Shown here in pieces: positions 11,833 through 22,067 of a stretch of DNA of 64,000 nucleotides; position 1 is the stretch's first letter; each line of letters starts with the position of its first letter. The translations under genes and the position numbers were made by a program. The notes beneath the pieces were generated by a model. That model saw nothing but the letters and a program-made list of their open reading frames with translations, was not told the DNA's origin and made no database searches. Source of the stretch: Cladocopium goreaui (lineage: Eukaryota > Sar > Dinophyceae > Suessiales > Symbiodiniaceae); the NCBI GenBank assembly GCA_947184155.2, contig CAMXCT020003157.1:519804-583803 (forward strand), read 5' to 3'.

Positions 11833-12140
11833 AGTGATGGTGATGGTGATGGTGATGGTGATGGTGATGGTGATGATGGTGGTGGTGGTGATGGTGATGT
11901 TGATGTGATGGTGATGGTGATGGTGATGGTGAAGGTGATGGCGATGGTGATGGCGATGGTGATGGTGATGGTGATGGTGATGATGATGATGCTAATGATG
12001 AGGATGATGATGATGATGATGATGATGGCGATGACGATGACGATGACGATGAGCTGGTGATGATGCTGATGGTGGTGGTGCTGATGCTGATGCTGATGCT
12101 GATGCTGCTGATGCTGCTGATGCTGCTGCTGATGATGATG
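11722..12140. repeat. (GAT/GGT)n trinucleotide array
   Basis: About 420 bp of GATGGT and GAT triplets grading into GATGCT. Open in every frame (poly-Asp/Gly/Met/Val on plus, poly-Ser/Pro/His on minus), which is a by-product. It lies in the G1 intron between 11681 and 13321. Degenerate GATGAT continues to about 12300. Confidence 0.95.
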
Positions 12141-12889
12141 ATTATGCATGTTCATGATGATCATTGCTGAATGATGATCATGGTTTTGATGATGATGCCG
12201 GTGGTGATGATCATGATGATGAGGATTCCTATGATGATGGTGGTTATAGTCATGGTGATGGTGGTAGTGAAGGTTGATGGCAAAGGTGATGGTGTTGATG
12301 GCAGCGGCTGTGATGTTGAGGGCGTAGCATGGCGAATAGCAAGCTCAAGCATGACTAGCTCAAGGGCTCAGGACATAGCTTGGAAGGAAGTCATATTTGG
12401 TGAGGTTCATTTCACAGTTTAAGAATATAAGACAGATTTCTGAAATAAGTGGAGAGAATTTCCGAGAATGTGCGCGGTAGCTCTTAAATTTTAGAACTTG
12501 TGGAAATTTGGGAACTTCTAGGCCAACACAAATATCTAAGTTGAACATAGGCCCTTAGAATTTTTGAAATAGTTATGAACAATGAACATTTGAGAAAAGT
12601 TGTTAGAGTTTTAGCAATAGTTGTAGTCAGAGCTGTGAGAAAAAATGACACAGCTCAACAGTCCCTGAATATCAGAAAAGTGCTGAAAATCTTTGAACCA
12701 GTTTTGGCACTTTACAAACTAGTTCTTCAGGATATGGAAATAGTATTGCAAAAAATGAGATACAACTATATATAATTATTGGATGGTAGAAAATGTTGAA
12801 AATTTGAGGCAAAATTTAAAAACCGTTGTGAGGCTTTTAGAAATAGCCTTGAGAATTTCCTGATTCCTTGAGAAATTCAGAGATTTGAA

Positions 12890-13050
12890 AATTTTAGAAA
12901 TAGATTTGACAATTTTAGAAATAAGTCTGACAATTTTAGAAATAATTCTGACCATTTTGGGCATAGTTCTGACAATTTTAGACATTGTTCTGACAATTTT
13001 AGACATCGCGCTGACATAGTCCTGACAGTTTGAGAAATAGCTCTGAAAAT
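12890..13050. repeat. Minisatellite, period about 28 bp
   Basis: Six or so copies of a unit like TCTGACAATTTTAGAAATA with GAC or GCA variants. Confidence 0.8.
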
Positions 13051-13320
13051 CTCACACAAACCCTAAATAAAGAAGCCGGCGCAACCCTTAAATCATAATA
13101 ATTCAAAAACAATTCATAATATAACAAAAATCCAGTACTCACAATAATAAAAACAATAATAATGAAAATACAAATAAAAAATATAAAAAATAGATCATAT
13201 CTGTCATATGCTAGGCTACATTGTAAATATATTAATACAATGCGTGTGTATATATGTATATATATATATATGATTATATGTATATATATATTATCAACAT
13301 TCCACTGTCAACCTACTTAC

Positions 13321-13402
13321 AAAGCAACTCAGTAAAGTAGGGAGCATCACGGCTGGGTGCGGTCTCCCGGCGCCCAGAAGTTGTTTTTAGTTGTTTCATC
13401 AC
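13321..13402 (-). CDS. G1 exon (most upstream seen)
   Basis: Reads VMKQLKTTSGRRETAPSRDA and PYFTELL, followed by a perfect donor (CTTT then GTAAGTAGG). The acceptor is ACCAAAG. One base is left over, and it makes a Leu codon with the first two bases of the exon at 11681. An ATG is the second codon, so this could also be close to the protein start. Basic N-terminal part. Confidence 0.6.
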
Positions 13403-13654
13403 CTTTGGTTGATTCCCAGAAACCAACTTTAATGAATCAACCAAATGTACTAATTCTGATCTTATGATGTTGCATTCACCTATAGTGATGTTAATTCATA
13501 GCTGTGTAGAGGATCTATTGATGTCAGAAGGTATTTTCATGATCACAACATATCACTATATTTTTTCGCTTCTCAAGCGGTGCAGGCTCGGCTGGGGATC
13601 AATCAATTACCTCTGAGTGAAACCAGTGAGATCGTTCGAATAAAATGCCCAACT

Positions 13655-13765
13655 ATTTGAAACATTGTGATTTTCCATGTCTTAGTTTACCTGAGGGTAG
13701 CTATGAGTAGCTATAGAATGCTATAGGTACATCTTACATGCACCCTAGTTAACCCTGTCAATTAT
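13655..13765. mobile_element. Family A-like fragment
   Basis: GATTTTCCATGTCTTAGTTTACCTGAGGGTA resembles the right half of family A (shown here in two parts: GATTTTCCATGTCTTAG and TTTACCTGAGGGTA). The left half is not clear. Confidence 0.4.
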
Positions 13766-14065
13766 TATGATATTCCATAGCGAACTACTGAATTACCAAA
13801 GGGTAGGGTGACGTGTGTTAAAACCCAATGCAAAGTCTGGCACATCTAGCGCATCTGAGAAATCACAGGAAGGTCCAGCTGGAAGGGCCGGCGCATGTCC
13901 AAGCACACGCACACACACACACACCTCTTCCAATGTAAACCACTTAGATCGGTTCTAAATAAACCAAGCACTAGCATAGACTTCATTGCAATATTTGCTA
14001 TTCTTTTCTGCTCTTATAACAGAATTACCAGATTTTTATGCTCATCAAGTCATCAAGTCATCCAG

Positions 14066-14205
14066 AGTTTGCTTCGCCTGTCATCGCGGTCACGTTTTGC
14101 TTGGCTTTCCCCAAGCCATGGCGTTGGCCTCACGTTCTCATCTTGGGAACGGCTCGAGCCTTGACGCAACTACGGTACTACGCTTGGATCCAGGATTGGG
14201 AGGGC
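14066..14205 (+). CDS. G2 exon, unknown, hydrophobic segment
   Basis: Plus-strand exon after GTCATCCAG. It reads FASPVIAVTFCLAFPKPWRW, PHVLILGTARALTQLRYYAW and IQDWEG before GTCAATCC. The minus strand has stops in all frames. The hydrophobic start could be a membrane or signal segment. Leaves phase 0, matching the next exon. Divergent from G1; the shared upstream region is 13.4-14.06 kb. Confidence 0.6.
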
Positions 14206-14520
14206 GTCAATCCACCAGTTTTCTGAACGGTTCATCTATGGTTTTCATATGTTATGGAGGACAAATTCCAGCAAATCTTGGCCTTTGGAATGCCTGAAGC
14301 CTGTGGTGTCAAAGCCAGTAGACTGAAAGGGCTTGGAGCCTTCCATGCGGCCCAGTAAATATCAAGCCAAAGCCTTGTCATATTTTTGTTGGGGGTTATG
14401 TTTGTAATGTAGTAACATGGCCGGTAACACCTAACTTCCACAACTACAAGACCCTTCTTCGTCACCAGTGAATCCCACTTAAAAACCCAACTTTTCATGA
14501 GAATGCTACGAACCAATCAG

Positions 14521-14577
14521 CTCGCAGTCTTCGTATGCTCAGCCTCCATTGAGGAGATGAAGTGTCACTGGCTGAAT
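14521..14577 (+). CDS. G2 exon, unknown protein
   Basis: Nineteen codons: LAVFVCSASIEEMKCHWLN, acceptor ACCAATCAG and donor GTAGCG. Phase 0 on both sides. Confidence 0.5.
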
Positions 14578-14869
14578 GTAGCGTCTGGCTCAGAATAATT
14601 CCCAAATAGCTATGGGTCAAAAGATGTCAAGACCAAAATAGCTGGGATTGGTAGGCCTTCATCTCCCGAATCTGTTTTTCTTTTCAGTTTTGGACCTTTG
14701 GACCGTAGCTCAAAGGTCAAATACATAGAAATATGACATATGCATGAATGTTGATAAGGTAGTTTCCCTTGCTTGTCATCATTAAAAACAAACGTCCAGG
14801 TGCTGAACACATCTTTATTTTGGACCTGGGGATAAAAGGAGTTTACTGTACCATCAAACATACAAAGGG

Positions 14870-14970
14870 GGGCCCCCAAGATAGCTAAGTTCGTTATTAT
14901 AACTATGATAACTACAGTTTATGGTAGTTGTTGGGATCAACAACCAACTTATACCTGGGGAGGGCATCAC
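14870..14970. mobile_element. Family C inverted-repeat element
   Basis: AAGATAGCTAAGTTCG on the left and CAACTTATACCTGGGG then AGGGCATCAC on the right match the better copy at 61931-62067. The left end is decayed. Intronic to G2. Confidence 0.65.
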
Positions 14971-15736
14971 ATTGTAGGATATCATTGGCTTACAATATCA
15001 TCAACAATAGCTGAGAATATCTGCCAGAATATCATGGGGGTTTGACCAAACCCACAAAAAAGGTGACACCCCAAAATAGGCGGTGGTTTAAAAAATGTTA
15101 CAAGTAATATGCCCTTCGAACCGCCTACATGGATCTGCATCTCACTTAGAAAAGATCCGTGGTTTACAATCCATATAAAGCTAATATAATCCCATATAAA
15201 AGTGGGGATATTCAATATATGAGTGGGGGTATAACATGGTATAACGGTCTAAGCCACTTACTGAGTTGGGGGGTTCCCCTTTTGGACTGTGTGGTTTGGA
15301 TATGGGCTATGGGTCTGTCTAAAAACAATGATGTATCGTAACGTTCCACCTTCAAATTGCTATTTTGGGTATACCATGGTATGCTCCATTTTTGGACAAT
15401 CCCATGTGAGTGTGATGTGCCAAACATTGAAAAGCCAAAATCAAATGAGCAGTGTTCAAAATCTCTCTCTATCAATCCAATATACTGGTTGGTTTATAGG
15501 GATTTCCCTATTGGATTATAGCCCTATAATCATCAACGAACAGGGGGTTTGACCACTGCTCAAATGCTTAATGCTACAAGTAACACTACAATTGACCAGT
15601 GTTTTTGTGTTCTTTTCGTCTCATTTTCTGGGTCTAGAAACTTAATCCACAAATCGTTACACGGATGCTCCGTGCCTCACTTTTGGCTCTCCAATTTGCA
15701 TTGGCTGATGAGTGTTGTTTTTTTTTGCTCTCGCAG

Positions 15737-15810
15737 ATCTATGTCTCTGAAAATGTCCGCACAATGGGTGATGCAAATGCCAAGGCGAAGAGGCTACATC
15801 TCTGGATTCG
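15737..15810 (+). CDS. G2 exon, unknown protein
   Basis: Textbook acceptor (TTTTTTTGCTCTCGCAG), then IYVSENVRTMGDANAKAKRL and HLWIR. It either ends at a GC donor (ATTCG then GCATTTG) or runs to a GT donor after 15834. The open frame upstream of the acceptor is ignored because its codon use is poor. Confidence 0.6.
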
Positions 15811-16029
15811 GCATTTGACCTTCCATCTCTTGGGGTACCCAATTTTGAGCCATTGCCCCATGGACCCCATGACCCCAAGGGCTACATTTTTTCTTTTTGG
15901 ACATGGTTCCTCTTAATGGATTCTGAACCTATGGTCTTAGATTTGGTTTCAGGGAAATCGACAGCAAACCCCTGTCCGACCCTTTAAATCACTGATTCAG
16001 TTCCATTTTTGATGACTCCCAACAATGAT

Positions 16030-16225
16030 GTATACATATTTATGCACATTCATACAGTACATATTTATACACATGTTTTAAATATTTATATATAATTTGA
16101 AATATTTATACATATTTTGACATACTTATACATATTTAAACATATTCATACATATTTATACATATTTTTACATTGCATGTGTATATATATACACATTTAT
16201 ATATAATTATATATATATAGTAATC
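16030..16225. repeat. CATATTTATA-type AT repeats
   Basis: Loose tandem copies of ACATATTTATAC; intronic. Confidence 0.7.
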
Positions 16226-16441
16226 ACTTTGGGAGCTTGGTCATTCATGAGGCCACAACAAGTTCTCCATATATTGCTCCGGTCTATTTCAACGTCGTTC
16301 ATGAAAATTGTTAGGGTGGAAACAATAGTCAGTGTATTAGATTAGATGGGTACAAAGTTCCGGTTCCAGATTCCTGGATATCATATGTTTAAGTGGCTCG
16401 CAATCATGCCCAGGTGGCTCGCAATCGGTATACAATAGCAG

Positions 16442-16508
16442 ACTTCAAGAACAGCTGGCCTTACCTTTCGCCCAAAGCTTCCATCTTCCAAGTGCGCGTT
16501 TTTGGGGC
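16442..16508 (+). CDS. G2 exon, unknown protein
   Basis: Acceptor ATACAATAGCAG, then two bases and FKNSWPYLSPKASIFQVRVF G, ending before GTGATGG with two bases left over. Those two bases join the first base of the next exon into an Ala codon. Confidence 0.65.
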
Positions 16509-16726
16509 GTGATGGCTAAAGACATTCCCGCAGAACCAGATTGGCAAGGACTGAGCACCTGATATTTGTGTTGAGGGAAGATCTTCTGGAAAATGTGTTT
16601 TGATTCAACCCCACATACGTATTTTACCTGAGCTTTCCCGCAAAATTCCCGACAAAACTTCTGGGACCCTTGAATTTTTGCGATTCAAACCTGCCAGGGA
16701 TCCTTGCATGCTTAAAATGCAGTCAG

Positions 16727-16871
16727 ACATGATCTGTTATGTCCTGAGAGAATGTATGGTGCCATCCGCCGAAAGAAATCAGTCTGCGATGTGCATCGCA
16801 GCATTGCGTGGCACTGTTTGAAGATTGGCACTATGGACACGCTTCAACAAGCAGCTAGAATTCAGGCATGA
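16727..16871 (+). CDS. G2 probable last exon
   Basis: One base, then HDLLCPERMYGAIRRKKSVC, DVHRSIAWHCLKIGTMDTLQ and QAARIQA, stop TGA at 16869-16871. It is in phase with the exon at 16442-16508. Alternatively it ends at a GC donor just before the stop (ATTCAG then GCATGA), in which case G2 continues. A family B element begins 15 bp after the stop. A different plus frame over the same bases (16600-16821) has weaker codon bias. Confidence 0.6.
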
Positions 16872-16885
16872 ATGATCATTCATGA

Positions 16886-16990
16886 CTGGTTGGTGGTTTC
16901 AACCCCCCGGAGAAAAAAAACCTATCATCCTTGGAATCATCACCCCCAAATTTGTGGAGCAAATGACATGATTGAAACCACCAAACACGT
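16886..16990. mobile_element. Family B inverted-repeat element
   Basis: ACTGGTTGGTGGTTTCAACC at the left and GATTGAAACCACCAAACACG at the right. The inside has diverged from the best copy at 17246. Confidence 0.7.
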
Positions 16991-17245
16991 GACAACACTA
17001 TCTTGGTACCCTGCTAAAAATCCGCAAAGTAGACCAACTTGGTTGAAGCATGCGATGTTTAGCCGGTGATCAAGACCTGGTGATTCCAGCAGACATCCGT
17101 AACTGCCGTGTGGGACTTTCAGCTAGTGGGCCAAGGCAAAGCCAAGACATTAAAATACATTGAATATATCTAGCGTGTACCAAGCATCTGGCAACAACTC
17201 CAGATGTAATGGATAATCAAAAACAAAGTCTGCAAAAGAATGGGA

Positions 17246-17353
17246 TTACTGGTTGGTGGTATACCTACCCCTCTGAAAAATATGAGTTCGTCAGTTGGGA
17301 TGATGACATTCCGAATATATGGGAAAAATATGTTCAAAACCACCAACCAGTAA
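17246..17353. mobile_element. Family B inverted-repeat element (best copy)
   Basis: Perfect 15 bp terminal inverted repeats: TTACTGGTTGGTGGT at 17246-17260 and ACCACCAACCAGTAA at 17339-17353. The 78 bp centre translates to the motif WWYTYPSEKYEFVSWDD, which I remember as frequent in Symbiodinium-type gene models; it is most likely element sequence rather than a domain. No transposase inside, so non-autonomous. Confidence 0.85.
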
Positions 17354-17368
17354 TAGGATGCATGAAGG

Positions 17369-17436
17369 ATGAGCAAGGCTTCAAGGCTCGCTCCGCCAAA
17401 ATTGCCTTTGCACTGATTCTGATGGGCGAATTTTGA
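17369..17436 (+). CDS. Possible short exon
   Basis: Plus frame DEQGFKARSAKIAFALILMG EF then a stop, after ATGAAG. Codon bias is reasonable but no neighbour phase supports it. The minus strand is also open. Confidence 0.25.
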
Positions 17437-17684
17437 ACGATCCCGCAATGAACAAGTCAGTGTAACCCAATAAAAACTATAAAACCATTGATTAACAGGG
17501 TAACCATCAACTATAACCATTGCGTCGGTATACCCCCAATTATGACGTTAAATGTCCCCCAAATGATTGATAATTCAAACGGTTTATATTTTGGTTTGCC
17601 ACATTTACCATGAACTATGACAGGTGTCAACTTGTTTCCAACTTTCCAATGCCATGCTGGTGAATGTGCTTCGGACACCTCGAC

Positions 17685-17747
17685 CTGCCACAGGTTTTGT
17701 GGCTAAGGGTCCTGTGAAACTGCTGCCGTCAGCTGCCACAGCTTGAT
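17685..17747 (-). CDS. Exon, strand uncertain, unknown protein
   Basis: On minus: acceptor TTTTCCTGCAG, 20 codons (QAVAADGSSFTGPLATKPVA), donor GGCAG then GTCGAG. On plus, the same DNA gives a possible last exon (FVAKGPVKLLPSAATA, stop) after CCTGCCACAG. Both readings have proper splice sites; minus is slightly preferred for its full pair. Confidence 0.45.
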
Positions 17748-18344
17748 CTGCAGGAAAACCACAACAAGTAACATCTGATGATCATTGAAAGGCCTGGATC
17801 ATTGTGAAGGATTCCCACGATGCAAGGCTGAGGAGGCGACCAGAAATGTTAGTAAAGCAATCATAAACCACCCATAGTTTGATGGTTAATGCACCGTTCT
17901 GCACCCATTTTTGATGACATTGGAGATGTTTTGCCATCATTTTCCAAGCATTACCGGGTAATGTTAGTGGCGTGTTAAATTCAACCCATAAAGACATGAC
18001 ACGACATCGGTATAAATTGACCAACCTTGCCCAAGGTCCTGGCCCCAGGTTTGCCCAATGAATATGGATCCATTGACTGAACTTCTATACTATACTGCGT
18101 CACATGTACATGTGTATGCAAATATATATATATGTATATATATAGAGAGAGAGAGAGGCCAATACTGAACATGCAATCTTGTAAATCAATCATGCTTTAC
18201 TGTACTAATACGCTCTGTCAGAGGCTGGTTTACTACCCTTTGAATACCCACCCATTCACCAAGAATTGGGATTCAAAACCCTAGGACCTGGATGGTACCC
18301 TAAAACAGCTGGAGCCCATGGAACTATATTCCCCCGAATATGTG

Positions 18345-18530
18345 CGTATATCTATCTATCTACCTATCTACCCATCTACTTACCTATCTATCTACTAAAT
18401 GTATCTACCAATCAATCAATCAATCAATCAATCCATCAATCAATCAATCAATCAAATCAATCAATATCTATCTATCTATCTGTCTATCTATCTATCTATC
18501 TTTCTATCTGTCTATCTATCTATCTGTGAT
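18345..18530. repeat. Tetranucleotide arrays (CTAT)n and (AATC)n
   Basis: CTAT runs at 18347-18395 and 18468-18522 flank an (ATCA)n run at 18411-18465. Confidence 0.9.
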
Positions 18531-18836
18531 AATAAGTAAGTTCACCCATCCAAATATGTTCTTTTTGCACACAAATAGAGAGGCTGGTTTGGTTTATCTA
18601 CTGATGGGGGACCCTCTATTAATCATCCAGTGGGAACAAGACATCCATCTGGGATGATTTCCCTAGAATCCTAAACCATTATTTGCAGGGTTCAGGAGAA
18701 CGGTGAGGTCGTGATCAAATTTACAGAGAGATATGGAAACCCCCATTTTGTTCCATTTATAGATGATGTTTAAATGTATAACTATATCATAATGATAGAC
18801 ATATACCCAGATCCATGAAACAAACCCTGCAGATCT

Positions 18837-18893
18837 TTAGAAGCCATAGAGCTCAACAAACTGTTCAGCAAAGCCCGAGAACCTCAGCCGGGG
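18837..18893 (-). CDS. G3 last exon, C terminus
   Basis: Reads PRLRFSGFAEQFVELYGF then TAA at 18837-18839. The acceptor is CACTATTCGAG. It enters in phase 0, as left by the exon at 19177-19228. This sets the 3' end of G3, which converges with G2. Confidence 0.6.
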   Translation of the reverse strand, partial: PRLRFSGFAEQFVELYGF

Positions 18894-19089
18894 CTCGAAT
18901 AGTGCCGTTCAGCTTACCATTCTTGATATATACAATTTGGGTTTCCCATGGCTTGAAAAAGTCTTTGCAGTTTTAATTGGTATTTTGTAGTGATATCATA
19001 CATATATTTATATATATATACACATATATATATATATTTACAGTATATATATATATCAATCTATCTATCTATTTAGCTATCTATCTATA

Positions 19090-19147
19090 TATATATAACC
19101 TTGGTTACAGGAGTTCGGGACTCATTTATAACTGGTACAGGGCCATG
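19090..19147. mobile_element. Family D repeat fragment
   Basis: ATATAACCTTGGTTACAGGA, then CATTTATAACTGGTACAGGG. The same order of motifs recurs at 30353-30420. The TGGTACAG end could act as a plus-strand splice acceptor. Confidence 0.5.
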
Positions 19148-19176
19148 CTGGAATTTCAATCAAATGGGTTCCTGAC

Positions 19177-19228
19177 TTCGGGTCCATCTGTTCCAACGCG
19201 TTCGAGTGCCGGACGGTGAGGTGATGCC
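19177..19228 (-). CDS. G3 exon, unknown protein
   Basis: After ATCATTCAG: one base, then ASPHRPALERVGTDGPE, donor GTCAGG. Phase agrees with 20067-20165 upstream and 18837-18893 downstream. The region is also open on plus (GHAGISIKWVPDFGSICSNA FECRT between ACTGGTACAG and GTGAGG), so the strand call rests on the phase chain. Confidence 0.5.
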
Positions 19229-19310
19229 CTGAATGATGTCGGTGCCAAAATACTGGCGGGCAGCGGCGGGCGGCCCCGCAAAAAAAAGGCCGATGCCATC
19301 GGAGATACAA
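19228..19310. other. Open stretch beside G3 exon, function unclear
   Basis: Open on both strands; GC-rich with a run of A's. On plus it reads LNDVGAKILAGSGGRPRKK. It ends where a family A half-element begins (19308-19350). Confidence 0.25.
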
Positions 19311-19350
19311 AGGATACCATCTGGTTACTTCACATAGCCATGGAAAATGA
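19308..19350. mobile_element. Family A half-element
   Basis: ACCATCTGGTTACTTCACAT then AGCCATGGAAAATGACCC matches the left half of family A. Confidence 0.5.
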
Positions 19351-20066
19351 CCCATGAAACCAGATGATTTAGGCGATTGATAGAATGCCCATTAGATGAA
19401 TCAGGTTTATAGAGCTCTCAAATTGATAGAATAATTCAGGACAATATGAACCGAGGATCGGGATGAACACCCTACCTAGTTTACTACTTGGGTGGGTACC
19501 ATAATTCATTAAGGGAAATATCAGTATTTTGCCCTCTATTATAAAAAATGAATATCATCAATCATGGATCCAAATGCTGACAAGTAACTTCGCCCCCAAA
19601 ATCATACCGTCATACATCGAAGCTACGGCTGGACCCATGGGAAAATTCTAGATTGATATCAATGTCAGATGGATAAGTAATGAACCAGGTAGGTGATAAT
19701 CGATATACGAACCAAATGGAACCAATATCAGAGATGATCTATCTACATCTATCATCATCTACAGTATCTTATTCACCCCCATGAGATCTACCTTGGATGG
19801 GTGAATATAAACAAAATGTTTCATGATAATCAACAGAATTAACTTACTAAACCTCATTACCCATTACATGTGTCATTGATAATCTTGAATATCTGAATGG
19901 GTGCGTATCTCAAATATCTCAAATGCATATCACCAGCTTTCTTGGAGACACAACAATGACAGCAGTCACTGGTGCCACTACCCCAAATGGATGGTATATA
20001 AGGGAGAATCCTATCTATAAATGGATGATTTAGGGGTACATGGCATCAACATCCGGCACTGTTCAC

Positions 20067-20165
20067 CCGTACTCAGTATACTCGACAAATGCCGAGTATA
20101 GGGTGCTGCTTTGGATTTCACCAACATAACTGGGGCCCACGGGGCCCACCTTTTTCTGTGCTTTA
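20067..20165 (-). CDS. G3 exon, cytoplasmic tail candidate
   Basis: Acceptor TCTGTTGTTTTCAG; one base, 32 codons, two bases: KAQKKVGPVGPSYVGEIQSS and TLYSAFVEYTEY, then donor GTGAAC. Directly after the membrane-helix exon, so if G3 is membrane-bound this is the region just past the membrane. It is rich in Tyr and Ser. Phase fits both neighbours if the upstream exon uses a GA donor. Confidence 0.65.
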
Positions 20166-20580
20166 CTGAAAACAACAGAGCATAAAGCCACCACCTATGA
20201 CAGACTAGTCCTGGTCAGGATTGTGATTCCACAAGAGTGCATCAATTTTTATCATATACCGCTCAAGGATATTCAAGGATGTCATCCTATTGTATATACA
20301 GTACATGTCAATCAGGACGACTAGGGTGCTTTCTGTCCGGCTGGCTGCTCAAACAAATCACTATATATAGGAAAAAACAACAACTCCCGTTCATGGAGAG
20401 CCTGTCCTGCACCCAGCACCGCCACTGAAAAAACCAAAATGTTGGAGAAATCGGATCAATTAGAGGTCAACTTATATTATATGTTAACTGATACGTTGAT
20501 CATCTGATATGTTTACCATTGTTTACCTAATATGGCAACATTTCAGTTGACTTCCCATGTTTCTTGCGACATCAACCTAC

Positions 20581-20644
20581 TTATCCCCATTCCAAACCGG
20601 CGCACCGCCAAGACGGCAGCAATAATGCCCACAACGGCGATGAC
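20581..20644 (-). CDS. G3 exon with predicted membrane helix
   Basis: After CCTCGGTAG it reads VIAVVGIIAAVLAVRRFGMG: a 14-residue hydrophobic run ended by Arg-Arg, typical of a single-pass helix with its basic side inside the cell. A GT donor gives one leftover base, but a GA donor three bases earlier (GG before GATAAG) gives the phase the next exon needs. Confidence 0.6.
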
Positions 20645-20817
20645 CTACCGAGGATAAGGATAGGTTCGTCGCTAATCGCTTCCCATACCATTCTAGTGTC
20701 GAAAGCTTAGTTTTACTAGGTTAAAGGTCCTAGTTAAAGGTCTACTAGGTTTTTACTAGTCTTACTACTTAGTTTCCCAACAAGTTCATGGGGAGAGGTC
20801 CCATCGGAGCTTTCTAC

Positions 20818-20882
20818 CTCCAGGCGTACCTACTACCGCCAAGCCACCAGCTGAGGTCGATCCCATCATAGTTCCAACCATG
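20818..20882 (-). CDS. G3 exon, aromatic-rich
   Basis: Acceptor AATTTTTAAG, then HGWNYDGIDLSWWLGGSRYA W, two bases over, donor GGAG then GTAGAA. It enters in phase 0 as left by 21104-21144. Confidence 0.6.
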
Positions 20883-21103
20883 CTTAAAAATTACGAGTAC
20901 AAGGTTATAATCAACATGAATGAGTTTGTACAAGAATATAATCCAATTATAGCCTCTTTCTAGTTCCAATACAACAAGTTCATGTGGATATTAAATGATA
21001 GTAAGCTACTTCCAGTAAATGAACATAAATATTTCAGATACTTTTCAGATGGTTTTGTATGTTTATGATTTATGATGCGATCAGTTCGTTAGAGAATTCT
21101 TAC

Positions 21104-21144
21104 ATTGCCCCACTTAGTCATTCCCAGCCCCAGTCTTAGATACC
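21104..21144 (-). CDS. G3 small exon
   Basis: A 41 bp exon between TTTTTTCTGTGGGCAG and a perfect donor (GGCAAT then GTAAGA). It reads YLRLGLGMTKWGN after two bases that complete a Gly codon. Confidence 0.65.
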
Positions 21145-21229
21145 CTGCCCACAGAAAAAACAAAGAGTATAGCTATCGGCTATATATAGTTAATATCTAT
21201 CCCCGCAGTTTCGGTACAACATAAATGAA

Positions 21230-21305
21230 TAGATATATATATATACATATACATATATATATATAAATAAAATAATATATATATATAATAATATATATAT
21301 ATAGG
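21230..21305. repeat. (TA)n tract
   Basis: Simple AT dinucleotide repeat in a G3 intron. Confidence 0.85.
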
Positions 21306-21373
21306 TGTGTACTAAACTAAACTACCCATGCAAGGTATACCCAATGGATCAACTATTCGGGTCTCATAAGTGC

Positions 21374-21430
21374 CCCATTTTTCGACCCTCGGTCCCTTGA
21401 GACCCCCGGCGCCAATGGCTTGTCCGAGTC
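21374..21430 (-). CDS. G3 exon, Gly-rich
   Basis: Acceptor ACTGCCGAAG, then LGQAIGAGGLKGPRVEKW. In-phase joining to the next exon needs a GC donor (ATGGG then GCACTT). With it, the joins read DLQS-G-LGQ and EKW-G-YLR. Confidence 0.6.
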
Positions 21431-21940
21431 CTTCGGCAGTCAAACATGGAAATGGGACCTTGCGGTATACCAAAGATTGGAAACAACATATGGTATAAGT
21501 CACCATTTCGACCCCCCCATATACGTTTCGGGGATGTGGAAGCAACAAATTATGTCTTAAATTGTAAAAATATGCCAGAAATTTGCATCATGTCGTGCTA
21601 TGTCCTGCTATGTCATGATGCTTCTTGGTTATAGGGGGAAACCACTGGAAAAGGTAGATAGAGTTTGGCTTTTTGTTGGCATATCTGCGAACCCCCTGAT
21701 TGAACTAGTAAACCAAGAAAACAAAATGCTGTCTGAATATGTGTGAATGACCAGGCCAGTTGAAACGTTGAACATTTAAAGTCTTCCCATTTTGGAGTGG
21801 CTCCCCCTTAATCCCTTACCCAGAAATGATTATACTGGGGTTCAAATGCGTATGAGTCAAAATCTTGGTACTGTTTTGAACCCGGCAAAAAAATGTTATT
21901 GTATGAAGTTACAAACACGCATTTTCTATCATTTTCTGAC

Positions 21941-22012
21941 CTGATTGCAGATCTTCATTGCCAGCCAACATCCCGTATAGGTGACCCACCGCCCTTGCCA
22001 GGTCGCCAATTG
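21941..22012 (-). CDS. G3 exon, unknown protein
   Basis: Acceptor GGACTCTACCCAG; two bases, IGDLARAVGHLYGMLAGNED LQS, one base, donor AATCAG then GTCAGA. Clear codon bias and a helical pattern. The following exon completes a Gly codon. Confidence 0.7.
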
Positions 22013-22067
22013 CTGGGTAGAGTCCTTTTTACGGTTGCACCGCAGTGTGAAACGCCGTGGTGCTCAC

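Noticed and set aside
11507-12164. Open frames of 125-167 codons in the GAT array
   Set aside because: Every frame is open because the triplet repeat has no stop; products are runs of one or two residues.
17170-17520. 116-codon minus frame with IFFPYIRNVIIPTDELIFFR
   Set aside because: This is the reverse reading of a family B element with its flanks.
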